Of a stretch of DNA of 64,000 bases, positions 8,690 to 16,218 are shown one piece after another (positions within the stretch are counted from its first letter, which is position 1; each line of letters starts with the position of its first letter). The stretch lies in NCBI RefSeq assembly GCF_900091575.1, contig NZ_FMCR01000008.1, positions 1 through 64,000 on the forward strand. Reading direction: 5' to 3'. A program made the position numbers and the translations under genes. Source of the DNA: Micromonospora saelicesensis (GTDB lineage Bacteria; Actinomycetota; Actinomycetes; Mycobacteriales; Micromonosporaceae). The notes beneath the pieces are model-generated. The model searched no databases. It was not told the origin of the DNA and saw only the letters and a program-made list of their open reading frames with translations.

Positions 8690-8976
8690 AGCGACGACGG
8701 AGCCGAGTAGCCCCCGACCCGCCAGTGCAGAGAGCCGCCGGTGCTGAGAGGCGGTCTGGCACCGGGGTGCGAAGACCCTCCCGAGCTGCGGGAAGAACGG
8801 CCGCGGGTCCCCCGCGCCCAGTAGAGCCCGCCCGGCTGGCCCCGGTCATCAGGCGACGAACGAGGCCCCCGCTTCGGCGGGGGCGAAGGTGTGGTGGCAC
8901 CGCGAGGTTCCCGCTCGCCCACACCTCCCTGGGGCTGATGCGACGCTTTCACCACCCCAGGGCGGCGAAGGCGTGG
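8690..8976 (+). promoter_or_regulatory. T-box riboswitch leader, predicted tRNA-Asp specificity
   Basis: The leader carries the conserved T-box parts in order. AGTA (8706-8709) faces GAAGACC (8771-8777) across the specifier loop, so the specifier triplet reads GAC (Asp, 8774-8776). The loop is closed by CGGAG/CTCCCG below and a CCCCC/GGGGT helix above. The apical AGAGAG...GGTGCTGAGAG signature follows at about 8729-8750. The T-box core TGGCACCGCG lies at 8895-8904 inside an antiterminator stem formed by AGGTGTGG (8887-8894) and CCACACCT (8919-8926). UGGC would pair with the GCCA end of uncharged tRNA-Asp. An alternative hairpin, CCCTGGGG (8927-8934) with CCCCAGGG (8955-8962), follows. There is no clear U-tract, so control may be transcriptional or translational. 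Confidence 0.85.
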
Positions 8977-9000
8977 CGATCGACCGAGGAGCAGCCCGCC

Positions 9001-10287
9001 ATGCAACGAACCCTGTCCCAGCAACTGCCCGCCAGGATCGGCACGACAGTGCGGATCGCCGGCTGGGTGCACCGCCGCCGACTGCTCAAGTCGGTGGCCT
9101 TCCTGATCGTGCGGGACGCCACCGGCCTGGCCCAGGTGGTCGTCACCGACCCGGCCGTCCGCGCCGAGCTGGAGAAACTCACCGAAGAGACGGTCGTCGA
9201 GGTCACCGCGACGGCCACCGCGAACGGCACGGCGCCCGCCGGGGTCGAGCTGACCGACCCGACGGTACGTCTCCTCGGGTCGCCCGCCGCACCACCACCG
9301 TTCGACCTGTACCGGCCGGCGCTCACCGCGAGCCTGCCCACCCAGCTCGACAACGCGCCCACCGCGCTGCGGCACCCCACCCGGTCGGCCGCGCTGCGGA
9401 TCTCGGCCGCCGCGGTGGCCGGGTTCCGGGCGGCACTCGACGCCCAGGACTTCGTGGAGGTCCACACGCCGAAGGTGGTCAGCTCCAGCACCGAGAGCGG
9501 GGCGAACGTGTTCGCGCTGGACTGGTTCGGCCGACCCGCGTACCTGGCCCAGTCGCCGCAGTTCTACAAGCAGCTGATGGTTGGCGTCTTCGAACGTGTC
9601 TACGAGGTGGGGCCGGTCTTCCGGGCCGAACCGCACGACACCGTCCGGCACCTCGCCCAGTACACGTCGCTCGACGCGGAGCTGGGCTTCGTCACCGACC
9701 ACCGGGACGTGATGGGCGTGCTGCGCGACACCGTGGCCGGGATGCTGGACACGGTGAGCGGCCGGGCCGGCAGCGCCCTGGCGACGCTCGGCGTCACGCC
9801 GCCGCAGGTGCCGGCGGAGATCCCGGCGGTGCACTTCACCGAGGCGCTGACGATCGCCGGCGCGCCGGCCGACGAGCCGGACCTCGCGCCCGCGCACGAA
9901 CGGGCGCTGGGGGAGTGGGCCCGGCGCGAACACGTGTCGGACTTCCTCTTCGTCACCGGCTACCCGATGGCGAAGCGGCCCTTCTACACCCACCCGGACC
10001 CGGCGCGGCCCGCGTACTCGAACGGTTTCGACCTGCTCTTTCGGGGTCTGGAGCTGGTCACCGGCGGGCAGCGGCTGCACCGGCACGCCGACTACCTGGC
10101 GGCGTTGGCGGCCCGGGGTGAGCCGGTCGAGCCGTACGTCGGCTACCTGGACGCGTTCCGGCACGGGATGCCACCGCACGGTGGCTTCGCCATCGGCCTG
10201 GAACGGTTCGTGGCCCGGCTGGTCGGCGCGGCCAACATCCGGGAGGTCACCGCGTTCCCGCGTGACCTGCACCGCCTCACTCCCTGA
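9001..10287 (+). CDS. Archaeal-type aspartyl-tRNA synthetase (AspRS2)
   Basis: Class II aminoacyl-tRNA synthetase. At 428 residues it lacks the large GAD insertion of the ordinary ~590-residue bacterial AspRS and matches the archaeal/eukaryal or nondiscriminating type. An N-terminal OB-fold anticodon-binding domain (VRIAGWVHRRR, FLIVRDATGLAQVVV) precedes the catalytic core. The core has QSPQFYKQLMVGVFERVYEV, motif 2 FRAEPHDTVRHL and motif 3 GFAIGLERFVARL, and ends NIREVTAFPRDLHRLTP. The ribosome binding site GAGGAG is 9 nt before ATG. Being the type absent from most actinobacteria, it is probably a second AspRS and may charge tRNA-Asp and tRNA-Asn. The T-box in front reads GAC, supporting aspartate. 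Its stop overlaps the convergent sigma-factor stop by 11 bp. Confidence 0.85.
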   Translation: MQRTLSQQLPARIGTTVRIAGWVHRRRLLKSVAFLIVRDATGLAQVVVTDPAVRAELEKLTEETVVEVTATATANGTAPAGVELTDPTVRLLGSPAAPPPFDLYRPALTASLPTQLDNAPTALRHPTRSAALRISAAAVAGFRAALDAQDFVEVHTPKVVSSSTESGANVFALDWFGRPAYLAQSPQFYKQLMVGVFERVYEVGPVFRAEPHDTVRHLAQYTSLDAELGFVTDHRDVMGVLRDTVAGMLDTVSGRAGSALATLGVTPPQVPAEIPAVHFTEALTIAGAPADEPDLAPAHERALGEWARREHVSDFLFVTGYPMAKRPFYTHPDPARPAYSNGFDLLFRGLELVTGGQRLHRHADYLAALAARGEPVEPYVGYLDAFRHGMPPHGGFAIGLERFVARLVGAANIREVTAFPRDLHRLTP

Positions 10288-11530
10288 CGGAGGCGGGCCC
10301 ACACTCGGCGAGCCGGTCGCGTAGCCGGGCCGCCTGCGGGTCGTTGAGGTCGAGCGCGAGTGCCGCCCGGTACGCCGTGGCGGCCTCGTCGGCTCGGCCG
10401 AGGCGGTACAGCAACTCGCCACGGGTGGCGTGGAACCACGGGTAGCCGGCCAGCCCGCCGATCGCGTCCACCAGCGGCAGCCCGGCGGCGGGGCCGTCGC
10501 GCTCGGCGACGGCCGCCGCCCGGTTCAGCCGTACCACCGGTGTGTCGTGCACGGTGAGCAGGACGTCGTACCAGGAGATCACCGCGTCCCACGGGGTCTG
10601 CTGGTACGACGGGGCGAGGGCGTGGCAGGCGGCGATGGCGGCCTGGACGACGTACCGGTCGGGATGGTCGGGGGTGCGACGCAGCCCCCGACCGACCAGG
10701 TCGACCCCGGCGGCGATCGCGGCCCGGTCCCAGCGCGTGCGGTCCTGCTCGGCCAGGAGCAGCGGTCGACCGTCGACGCCGGCCCGGGCAGCCCGCCGGG
10801 AGTCCTGCAACAGCAGCAGGGCCAAGAGGCCGAGCACTGTCGGTTCGTCAGGCATCAGCTCGACCAGCAACCGGGCGAGTCGAAGGCCCTCGTCGGCCAG
10901 CCCGACCCGGATCAGGTCGTCGCCGACGCCGGCCGCGTAACCCTCGTTGAAGATCAGATAGACGGTGGCGGCGACACCGGCCAGTCGTCCGGGCAACTCC
11001 TCAGCCGGCGGTATCCGGTAGGGGATGCCCGCCTGGGTGATCTTCTGTTTCGCCCGGGTGAGCCGCTTGGCCATCGTGGCCTCGGGCACCACCAGGGCGC
11101 GGGCCACCTCGGCGGTGGCCAGCCCGCCGATGGTACGCAGCGCCAGCGCCACCTGCGCGTCCAGTGACAGCGCCGGATGGCAGCAGGTGAAGACCAGTCT
11201 GAGCAGGTCGTCCCGGACCGCCTCGGGTGAGTCCGGCGCGGGGTCGAGCAGCGCCACGGCTTCGGACTCCTTCCCGGCGCGGCGGGCTTCCCGGCGGATC
11301 AGGTCGACCGCGCGTCGTCGCGCCACGACCAGCAGCCAGCCGCGCGGGTTGTCCGGCACGCCGTCACGCGGCCAGGTCTGCAGGGCGCGCAGCACCGCGT
11401 CCTGGGTGGCGTCCTCGGCCAGGTCGACGCTGCCGGTGACGCGGATCAGCGTGGCCAGGATCCGGGACCGTTCGGCCCGGACCACCTGTTGCGCCGCGTT
11501 GGCGGCGGTCTCCGCGTCACCAGTCAGCAT
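10277..11530 (-). CDS. ECF sigma factor, ECF42 type, with C-terminal TPR-like extension
   Basis: RNA polymerase sigma factor of 417 residues. Region 2 (RILATLIRVTGSVDLAEDAT, DAVLRALQTWP) and region 4 (ALRTIGGLATAEVARALVVP, AKRLTRAKQKI) fill the first ~190 residues. The remainder (GVAATVYLIFNEGYAAGVGD, then helical repeats) is the DUF6596/TPR-like C-terminal extension that defines ECF42. No anti-sigma factor is nearby, which fits the family: the extension is thought to control activity. The DGPF protein gene lies 4 bp upstream in the same direction, the normal ECF42 partner arrangement. The native target is usually the DGPF gene itself. Confidence 0.92.
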   Translation of the reverse strand: MLTGDAETAANAAQQVVRAERSRILATLIRVTGSVDLAEDATQDAVLRALQTWPRDGVPDNPRGWLLVVARRRAVDLIRREARRAGKESEAVALLDPAPDSPEAVRDDLLRLVFTCCHPALSLDAQVALALRTIGGLATAEVARALVVPEATMAKRLTRAKQKITQAGIPYRIPPAEELPGRLAGVAATVYLIFNEGYAAGVGDDLIRVGLADEGLRLARLLVELMPDEPTVLGLLALLLLQDSRRAARAGVDGRPLLLAEQDRTRWDRAAIAAGVDLVGRGLRRTPDHPDRYVVQAAIAACHALAPSYQQTPWDAVISWYDVLLTVHDTPVVRLNRAAAVAERDGPAAGLPLVDAIGGLAGYPWFHATRGELLYRLGRADEAATAYRAALALDLNDPQAARLRDRLAECGPASVRE

Positions 11531-11534
11531 CGGG

Positions 11535-11879
11535 TCACAGTGGAATGACGGGACGGACCTCGACCGCGCCGTTCCAGGCCGCGGGCATCGCCGCGACCGT
11601 CGCCACGGCCTCGTCCAGGTCCGCGCACTCCAGCAGGTAGAAGCCGGTCAGGGCTTCCTTGGTCTCGGCGTACGGGCCGTCGGTGGTGAGCACGTCACCG
11701 CCCTTGCCGCCGGAGACCCGCACCGTGGTCGCGGTGGCCGTCGGGTAGAGCGCGCTGCCGCCCCTGATCACCGCACGGGCGGCAGCACCGAACTCCCGGT
11801 ACTCCGCCATCTCGTCAGCCTGTTCGGGGCTGCTCCAGTCGACGTCCGCGGTGTAGGTCAGCGCGATGTAGGTGGGCAT
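11535..11879 (-). CDS. DGPF (YCII-related) domain protein, ECF42 partner
   Basis: A 114-residue protein of the YCII/DGPF family, a small ferredoxin-like fold of unknown catalytic role. It opens PTYIALTYTADVDW and contains the signature TTDGPYAETKEALTGFYLLE, followed by DLDEAVATVAAMP and the terminal VEVRPVIPL. The ATG has a good GAGGAG site upstream. It sits 4 bp before the ECF42 sigma gene and is certainly co-transcribed. In characterised ECF42 loci the sigma factor drives the DGPF gene; the physiological signal is unclear. Confidence 0.92.
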   Translation of the reverse strand: MPTYIALTYTADVDWSSPEQADEMAEYREFGAAARAVIRGGSALYPTATATTVRVSGGKGGDVLTTDGPYAETKEALTGFYLLECADLDEAVATVAAMPAAWNGAVEVRPVIPL

Positions 11880-12036
11880 GTCCGCTCCTCGCGTCCGGGC
11901 CGGGCGGTGGCCGCCGGCTCAGGTGTCGAGCCGGCGCTGGTCGCCGACTCCACCATAGGGACGATCGGTCGGACGCCCCACGGGACACTCGGTGCGGAAT
12001 TTCTGGTCGGCGAACCCTGGGCCGCCGACGCGGCGC

Positions 12037-12678
12037 TCAGACCTCGACGAGGGTGGAGAGCCGGCGCTCGACCACCGGCAGCACGTCGGCGACGCTGACC
12101 GGGCGGCCCAGTTCGGCGGTGAGCGAGGTGACGCCCGCGTCCCGGATGCCGCAGGGCACGATCCGGTCGAAGTACGTGAGGTCGCAGTCGCAGTTGATCG
12201 AGAAGCCGTGCAGGGTGACGCCCCGGGCCACCCGGATGCCGATGGCCGCCACCTTGCGGGCCGGCCCCCGGTCGTCCTCGGGCACCCAGACCCCGCTGCG
12301 CCCCTCGACCCGCCCGGCGGTCAGCCCGAACTCGGCGCACACGTCGATGAGCAGCTCTTCGGTCCGGCGTACGTAGGCGACCACGTCCACCGGGTCGGGC
12401 AGGCGCAGGATCGGGTAACCGACGAGCTGCCCCGGCCCATGCCAGGTGATCTTGCCACCACGGTCCACGTCGACGACCGGAGTGCCGTCCATGGGCCGGT
12501 CCCACGGTTCGGTGCGCTTGCCCGCCGTGTAGACGCTCGGGTGCTCCAGCAGCAGCACGGTGTCCCCGCGCTCGCCAGCCACCACCGACTCGTGCAGGCG
12601 CCGCTGCTCGTCCCAGGCGGCCTGGTAGTCGAGCAGGCCGGCACGAACGGCCGTCAGGCCGGGGGTCGTCGTCGTCAC
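12037..12678 (-). CDS. lipB: Lipoyl(octanoyl) transferase
   Basis: Transfers octanoate from acyl carrier protein to lipoyl domains, the step before LipA. Visible family motifs are LLLEHPSVYTAGKR, the RGGKITWHGPGQLVGYPIL block, the catalytic lysine K142 (RKVAAIGIRV) and the catalytic cysteine C176 (RIVPCGIRD). At 213 residues it is normal in length. The GTG at 12678 follows TAGGCT by 7 nt and has no ribosome binding site, the same arrangement as lipA. In many actinobacteria lipB and lipA are adjacent. Here the aspS2-ECF42-DGPF block separates them. Confidence 0.97.
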   Translation of the reverse strand: MTTTTPGLTAVRAGLLDYQAAWDEQRRLHESVVAGERGDTVLLLEHPSVYTAGKRTEPWDRPMDGTPVVDVDRGGKITWHGPGQLVGYPILRLPDPVDVVAYVRRTEELLIDVCAEFGLTAGRVEGRSGVWVPEDDRGPARKVAAIGIRVARGVTLHGFSINCDCDLTYFDRIVPCGIRDAGVTSLTAELGRPVSVADVLPVVERRLSTLVEV

Positions 12679-12685
12679 GGCAACC

Positions 12686-12691
12686 AGCCTA
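12686..12691 (-). promoter_or_regulatory. -10 box, predicted leaderless lipB promoter
   Basis: TAGGCT on the minus strand followed by 7 nt and the GTG start, identical in hexamer and spacing to the lipA promoter. Confidence 0.6.
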
Positions 12692-12775
12692 GTCCCGTCA
12701 GAGGCGATCTTCCCTGGTGAGCCGCCTCACGAGGCCGTCGTCGTGCCGGTCGCGGCATCGCTCGGCGGCTCGTTG

Positions 12776-14110
12776 TCACGCCGGAGCAGGGACCGTGGCA
12801 GCGCGGTGGCGGCGGATCCTGCTGACGACGAGAGCGATCGCGAGCAGCGTCGGCACGGCCAGCGTCAGGTAGACCCAGAGCGGGGCGGCGAACGGTGACG
12901 GCCGGGGCTCCGGCCCACCGAACGCGGCCCGGGTCAGCAGGTCGCCCGGCACCATCAGGTCGGTCGACCCGACCGGCGTGGTCACCAGCACCTCGCGACC
13001 GCCGTCGGGCGACAGCGCGGCGAGGAAGGCCTGCCGGTCCGTGTCCTGCTCGGTCTCGCTGACATACCGCAGGATCGGGTCGTCTCCGCGCCAGCCGATG
13101 ATCCCGCTGGCCGAGGTGCCGACCGGCAGCGCCTGGCCGGCCGCCTGACCGGTGGCCGTGTCCAGGAACTCGATTCGCCAGGTGCGCGCCGCCGTCTGCT
13201 CGGCCGTGCACCTGGGCCCGGCGCAGCCGTCGAAGGCGAGCAGCGCGAGCCGCCGGCCGTCGGGGTGCCAGGCGGCGGGGCCGGCCAGTATCCGCCGGTC
13301 GCCCAGGTCGACCTGCCAGCGAAGACCGCCGCCGGCCGGGTCGAGGACCACCAGTCGCTGGCGCTCGGCGAGCTGGGCAGGCACGTCCGGCGAGCCGGTG
13401 ACCGCCACCAGGTCGCCACCGGGTGACCAGGCCGCCCCGTTGTGGGCGGCGAAGGTGCCGGCCGCGACCACCTGCTCGGTGCCCTGGTACGGGTCGACGA
13501 CGAGCAGGTCGTCGGGCTTCTCCGGGTCGTTCAGCTGCTGGTTGTCCGGCCCGTAGCTGATCACTTGATCGTCGTTGCTGCGGGTGCCGAGCACGCTCCG
13601 CCCGTCCGGTGACCAGGCGAAAGGGTGCAGCCCGGGTTTCACTGTGCGGCGCTGCCGGCCGGTGGTGAGGTCCAGCAACTCGCCGGACTGCGGCCGCAGG
13701 TAGTGGCGCCCGTCGGGGGAGAGCAGCCCGTGCCCCTCGGCGATGCCGATCGGGATGAGCCGGTAGGCGCCGTCCCGCGCGACCAGCACCCCGGTCGACT
13801 CGAAATAGCGGGTGCGGTCGGTGAAGAACACCAGGGCGGCCGGACCGGCCGGGCGTTGCCCCACTGTGGCCTGCCACAACCACGGATCGCGCACCCGGCT
13901 CGGCACCACCCCGACCGTGCTGTCGGTGACAGTGCTCCCGCCGGCCGTGCTGTCGGTGACAATGCTGTTCGCGGCCGTGGCGGCTGGCGCGCTGAGCGCG
14001 ACGCTGTTCGCGGCCGTGGCGGCTGGCGCGCTGAGCGCGCTGAGCGCGACGAGACCCAGCGCGAGCCCGACCACGGCGGCACGTCGCAATCGCCCACCGG
14101 TCAATCCCAT
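12776..14110 (-). CDS. Exported, membrane-anchored beta-propeller (TolB/WD40-like) protein
   Basis: 444 residues. An N-terminal signal peptide (basic MGLTGGRLRR then a hydrophobic stretch) leads to a region of propeller blades, recognisable by repeated SPDGR/SPGG/HPDGR turns (LLSPDGRHYL, AWSPDGRSVLG, AWSPGGDLVAV, AWHPDGRRLAL). A single transmembrane helix (WVYLTLAVPTLLAIALVVS) and a short basic tail end the protein, so the propeller should face outward. Function unknown. The segment after the signal peptide contains the duplicated peptide ALSAPAATAANS, encoded by a 39-bp tandem duplication. It is transcribed with, or just downstream of, the polytopic protein gene, 57 bp away. Confidence 0.8.
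   Translation of the reverse strand: MGLTGGRLRRAAVVGLALGLVALSALSAPAATAANSVALSAPAATAANSIVTDSTAGGSTVTDSTVGVVPSRVRDPWLWQATVGQRPAGPAALVFFTDRTRYFESTGVLVARDGAYRLIPIGIAEGHGLLSPDGRHYLRPQSGELLDLTTGRQRRTVKPGLHPFAWSPDGRSVLGTRSNDDQVISYGPDNQQLNDPEKPDDLLVVDPYQGTEQVVAAGTFAAHNGAAWSPGGDLVAVTGSPDVPAQLAERQRLVVLDPAGGGLRWQVDLGDRRILAGPAAWHPDGRRLALLAFDGCAGPRCTAEQTAARTWRIEFLDTATGQAAGQALPVGTSASGIIGWRGDDPILRYVSETEQDTDRQAFLAALSPDGGREVLVTTPVGSTDLMVPGDLLTRAAFGGPEPRPSPFAAPLWVYLTLAVPTLLAIALVVSRIRRHRAATVPAPA
13965..14042 (-). repeat. 39-bp tandem duplication in the propeller gene
   Basis: Two adjacent 39-bp copies (13965-14003 and 14004-14042) differ at about two positions. They duplicate 13 residues at the signal-peptide cleavage region. 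The reading frame is kept. Confidence 0.8.
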
Positions 14111-14167
14111 CGGCCCATTAGACGCGACGGCGGTCGGTCGTGATGCCCCGGCCGGCCGCGTCGCGGT

Positions 14168-16000
14168 CTACCGATCGGCGGGCGGGATACGCCAGAGCCA
14201 GACGTCGTCGACCCGTTGCGGCTCGCCGAACAGGGCGGTGCCGGTACGCAGCAGCGCCGCCTCGTCGACTTCGAACTTCGCCCCGTGCACCTCGTCGGCG
14301 AGCACCACCGTCTCGATGCGCCAGTGCCGCAGGTCCGACTGGACCTCCCGGATCGTTCCGTCGGTGACGATGGGGACCAGCCCGGTGCGGCCGGCCTGGT
14401 CCATCAACGCGCTCAGCGTGCGCGGCACCGGACCGATCCGGCCCCGCCCGTCCGGCCCGCCGGGGCCGAGGAAGAAGCCGCCCGGGATGGCGAACTCGCC
14501 CTGGCGGTGCGACAACGCGTACGCCTGCCAGCGTTGGCCGTCCGGGTAGATGTCCACCGTCAGGGGCACCGGGGTCAGCACCCCGTCGGGTGACACGTAG
14601 TCCCGCCAGGTGCCGGAGGTGATGAAGCGCGGGATCGGCTCCCGCTCGTCGGTCAGCAGCGGGGTGGGCAGCAGCGGCACCAGGGCCGCCGCGAAACCCA
14701 GCACCCAGGCCAACTCCGTGGGGCGGTACCGGGGTGGCGCGGCGCGCAACTGGTCGACGGTGTACGCCAGGACCAGCCCGATCACCGGCGCGACCACCAG
14801 TGCCAGCCGGGCCGGTAGCGCGGCGTTCACCACCGGCAGTTGTCCGACCAGGTCGAACGGCATGGGCAGATCGGTGCGTCGGCCGTCGACCTTGGCGACC
14901 GGCCCGAAGGAGAGCACCGTGAAGATCAGAGCGAGGGCGCCCAGCGCCCAGAGGGTGGCCCGGCGGTGCGGGTCGGCCCGCCGCCAGAGCACGACGAAAC
15001 AGATCACTGTGAGCACCAGCAGCGGGATGCCGAAGAACGAGTTCTCCTCGGTCGGGTTCGGCGCCAGCGAGGTGCCCAACCCGGCCTCGCCGGCCAGCGA
15101 GCGGCGCGGGAAGGCGGCGAACGCCGCGATGTCCTCGGAGTGGATCACCGGGTCGAAGCCTGTGCCGTGGAACCGTTGCGGCCCGGCGAAGTGCAACCAC
15201 AGGGGGTACGACAGCAGCACCCCGGCGACCACTGCGGTCACCCCGAGCCCGCGCAGGAAATTGGGCAGCACGGCGCGGGCCTCCACCCGGTTGGCCGGGT
15301 GCAGCGCCCAGATGGCGACGAACACCCCCAACGCCAGCGCGGTGAAGAAGAGCCCCTCGGCGGCGATCGAGAAGGCCACCGCGACCAGCACGCCGAGGAT
15401 CAGCCCGTCCCGAAGCCAGTGCCCGGCGCGGCGCAGCGCGAACAGCCGCCAGATCAACAGCGGCACCAGCCAACCGGCGGTCCAGTTCAGGTGCGCGTTG
15501 GCGTGCGACACCATGCCGGGGGAGTAGGCGATGAACAGGGCGCCGACCCCGGCGGCCAGCCGGCTGCGGACCAGGTGCCGGGAGAGCAGCCAGTACCAGA
15601 CCAGCGCGGTGGCGAGCAGGTTCAGGGTGAGGATCACCAGGAACGTCGCCGGTGGCCCGATCAGGTACGTGAGCGGGGCGAAGACCACCGCGTACACCGT
15701 GATCGTCGTGTTGACCGCGAGGTTCACGCCGTCCGGGACGTTGATCAGGTAGGTGAAGAGCGGGTTGTCCCAGTGGGTGACCGCGTGCCCGCCGAAGGCC
15801 AGCAGCCATTCGAAGAGCGCCTGGTCGCTGGAGTTGACGGTGATGGTGCGGACGTTCGGGTCCCGCCACAGCCCACTGGTCACCCAGACGGCGAGCGCGA
15901 GCGCCACCAGCACGACGATCAGGTCGGCCCGGCGGTCCCGGACGGTGCGCGGCGGTGACGCGGGTGCGGGCCCGGTGGCCAGCGACGGGGAGGACGGCAC
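14168..16000 (-). CDS. Polytopic membrane protein, possible GT-C glycosyltransferase
   Basis: A 610-residue protein with about ten predicted transmembrane helices and a soluble C-terminal domain of roughly 150 residues. After the first helix is the extracytoplasmic stretch NSSDQALFEWLLAFG, again with an acidic residue where GT-C enzymes keep their catalytic base. Later come HANAHLNWTAGWLVPLLIW and ALPARLALVVAPVIGLVLA. The soluble end contains a short GGFFLGPGG loop. I recognise no named family; an envelope polysaccharide or lipid glycosylation role is inference. Start GTG 16000 lies 7 nt after TAACGT. It is oriented with the propeller gene downstream. Confidence 0.7.
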   Translation of the reverse strand: MPSSPSLATGPAPASPPRTVRDRRADLIVVLVALALAVWVTSGLWRDPNVRTITVNSSDQALFEWLLAFGGHAVTHWDNPLFTYLINVPDGVNLAVNTTITVYAVVFAPLTYLIGPPATFLVILTLNLLATALVWYWLLSRHLVRSRLAAGVGALFIAYSPGMVSHANAHLNWTAGWLVPLLIWRLFALRRAGHWLRDGLILGVLVAVAFSIAAEGLFFTALALGVFVAIWALHPANRVEARAVLPNFLRGLGVTAVVAGVLLSYPLWLHFAGPQRFHGTGFDPVIHSEDIAAFAAFPRRSLAGEAGLGTSLAPNPTEENSFFGIPLLVLTVICFVVLWRRADPHRRATLWALGALALIFTVLSFGPVAKVDGRRTDLPMPFDLVGQLPVVNAALPARLALVVAPVIGLVLAYTVDQLRAAPPRYRPTELAWVLGFAAALVPLLPTPLLTDEREPIPRFITSGTWRDYVSPDGVLTPVPLTVDIYPDGQRWQAYALSHRQGEFAIPGGFFLGPGGPDGRGRIGPVPRTLSALMDQAGRTGLVPIVTDGTIREVQSDLRHWRIETVVLADEVHGAKFEVDEAALLRTGTALFGEPQRVDDVWLWRIPPADR

Positions 16001-16007
16001 GCAGCGG

Positions 16008-16013
16008 ACGTTA
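16008..16013 (-). promoter_or_regulatory. -10 box, predicted leaderless start of the polytopic protein gene
   Basis: TAACGT on the minus strand, 7 nt before the GTG start codon. Confidence 0.5.
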
Positions 16014-16163
16014 CCAACCGGACCTGGACGGGCCGGTCAGACCTGCAAGGACGGGACCGTTGGGGACGGATTCGGCCTGCCACGTCGACGGTTTGGCGTA
16101 CACAGCATCCGTCGTGAATGTGTGAGTGTGCCCCATGTCATAGCCGCGACACATCGTCGTAAC

Positions 16164-16185
16164 GTCACGGCAACTCGACCGTGAC
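16164..16185. promoter_or_regulatory. Inverted repeat, possible operator of the esterase gene
   Basis: GTCACGG (16164-16170) and CCGTGAC (16179-16185) form a perfect 7-bp inverted repeat with an 8-nt spacer, 34 bp before the esterase start and just before its ribosome binding site. No regulator is identified. Confidence 0.4.
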
Positions 16186-16218
16186 CCAGTTCACAGTCCG
16201 CCCCCTCAGGAGGCCGCC

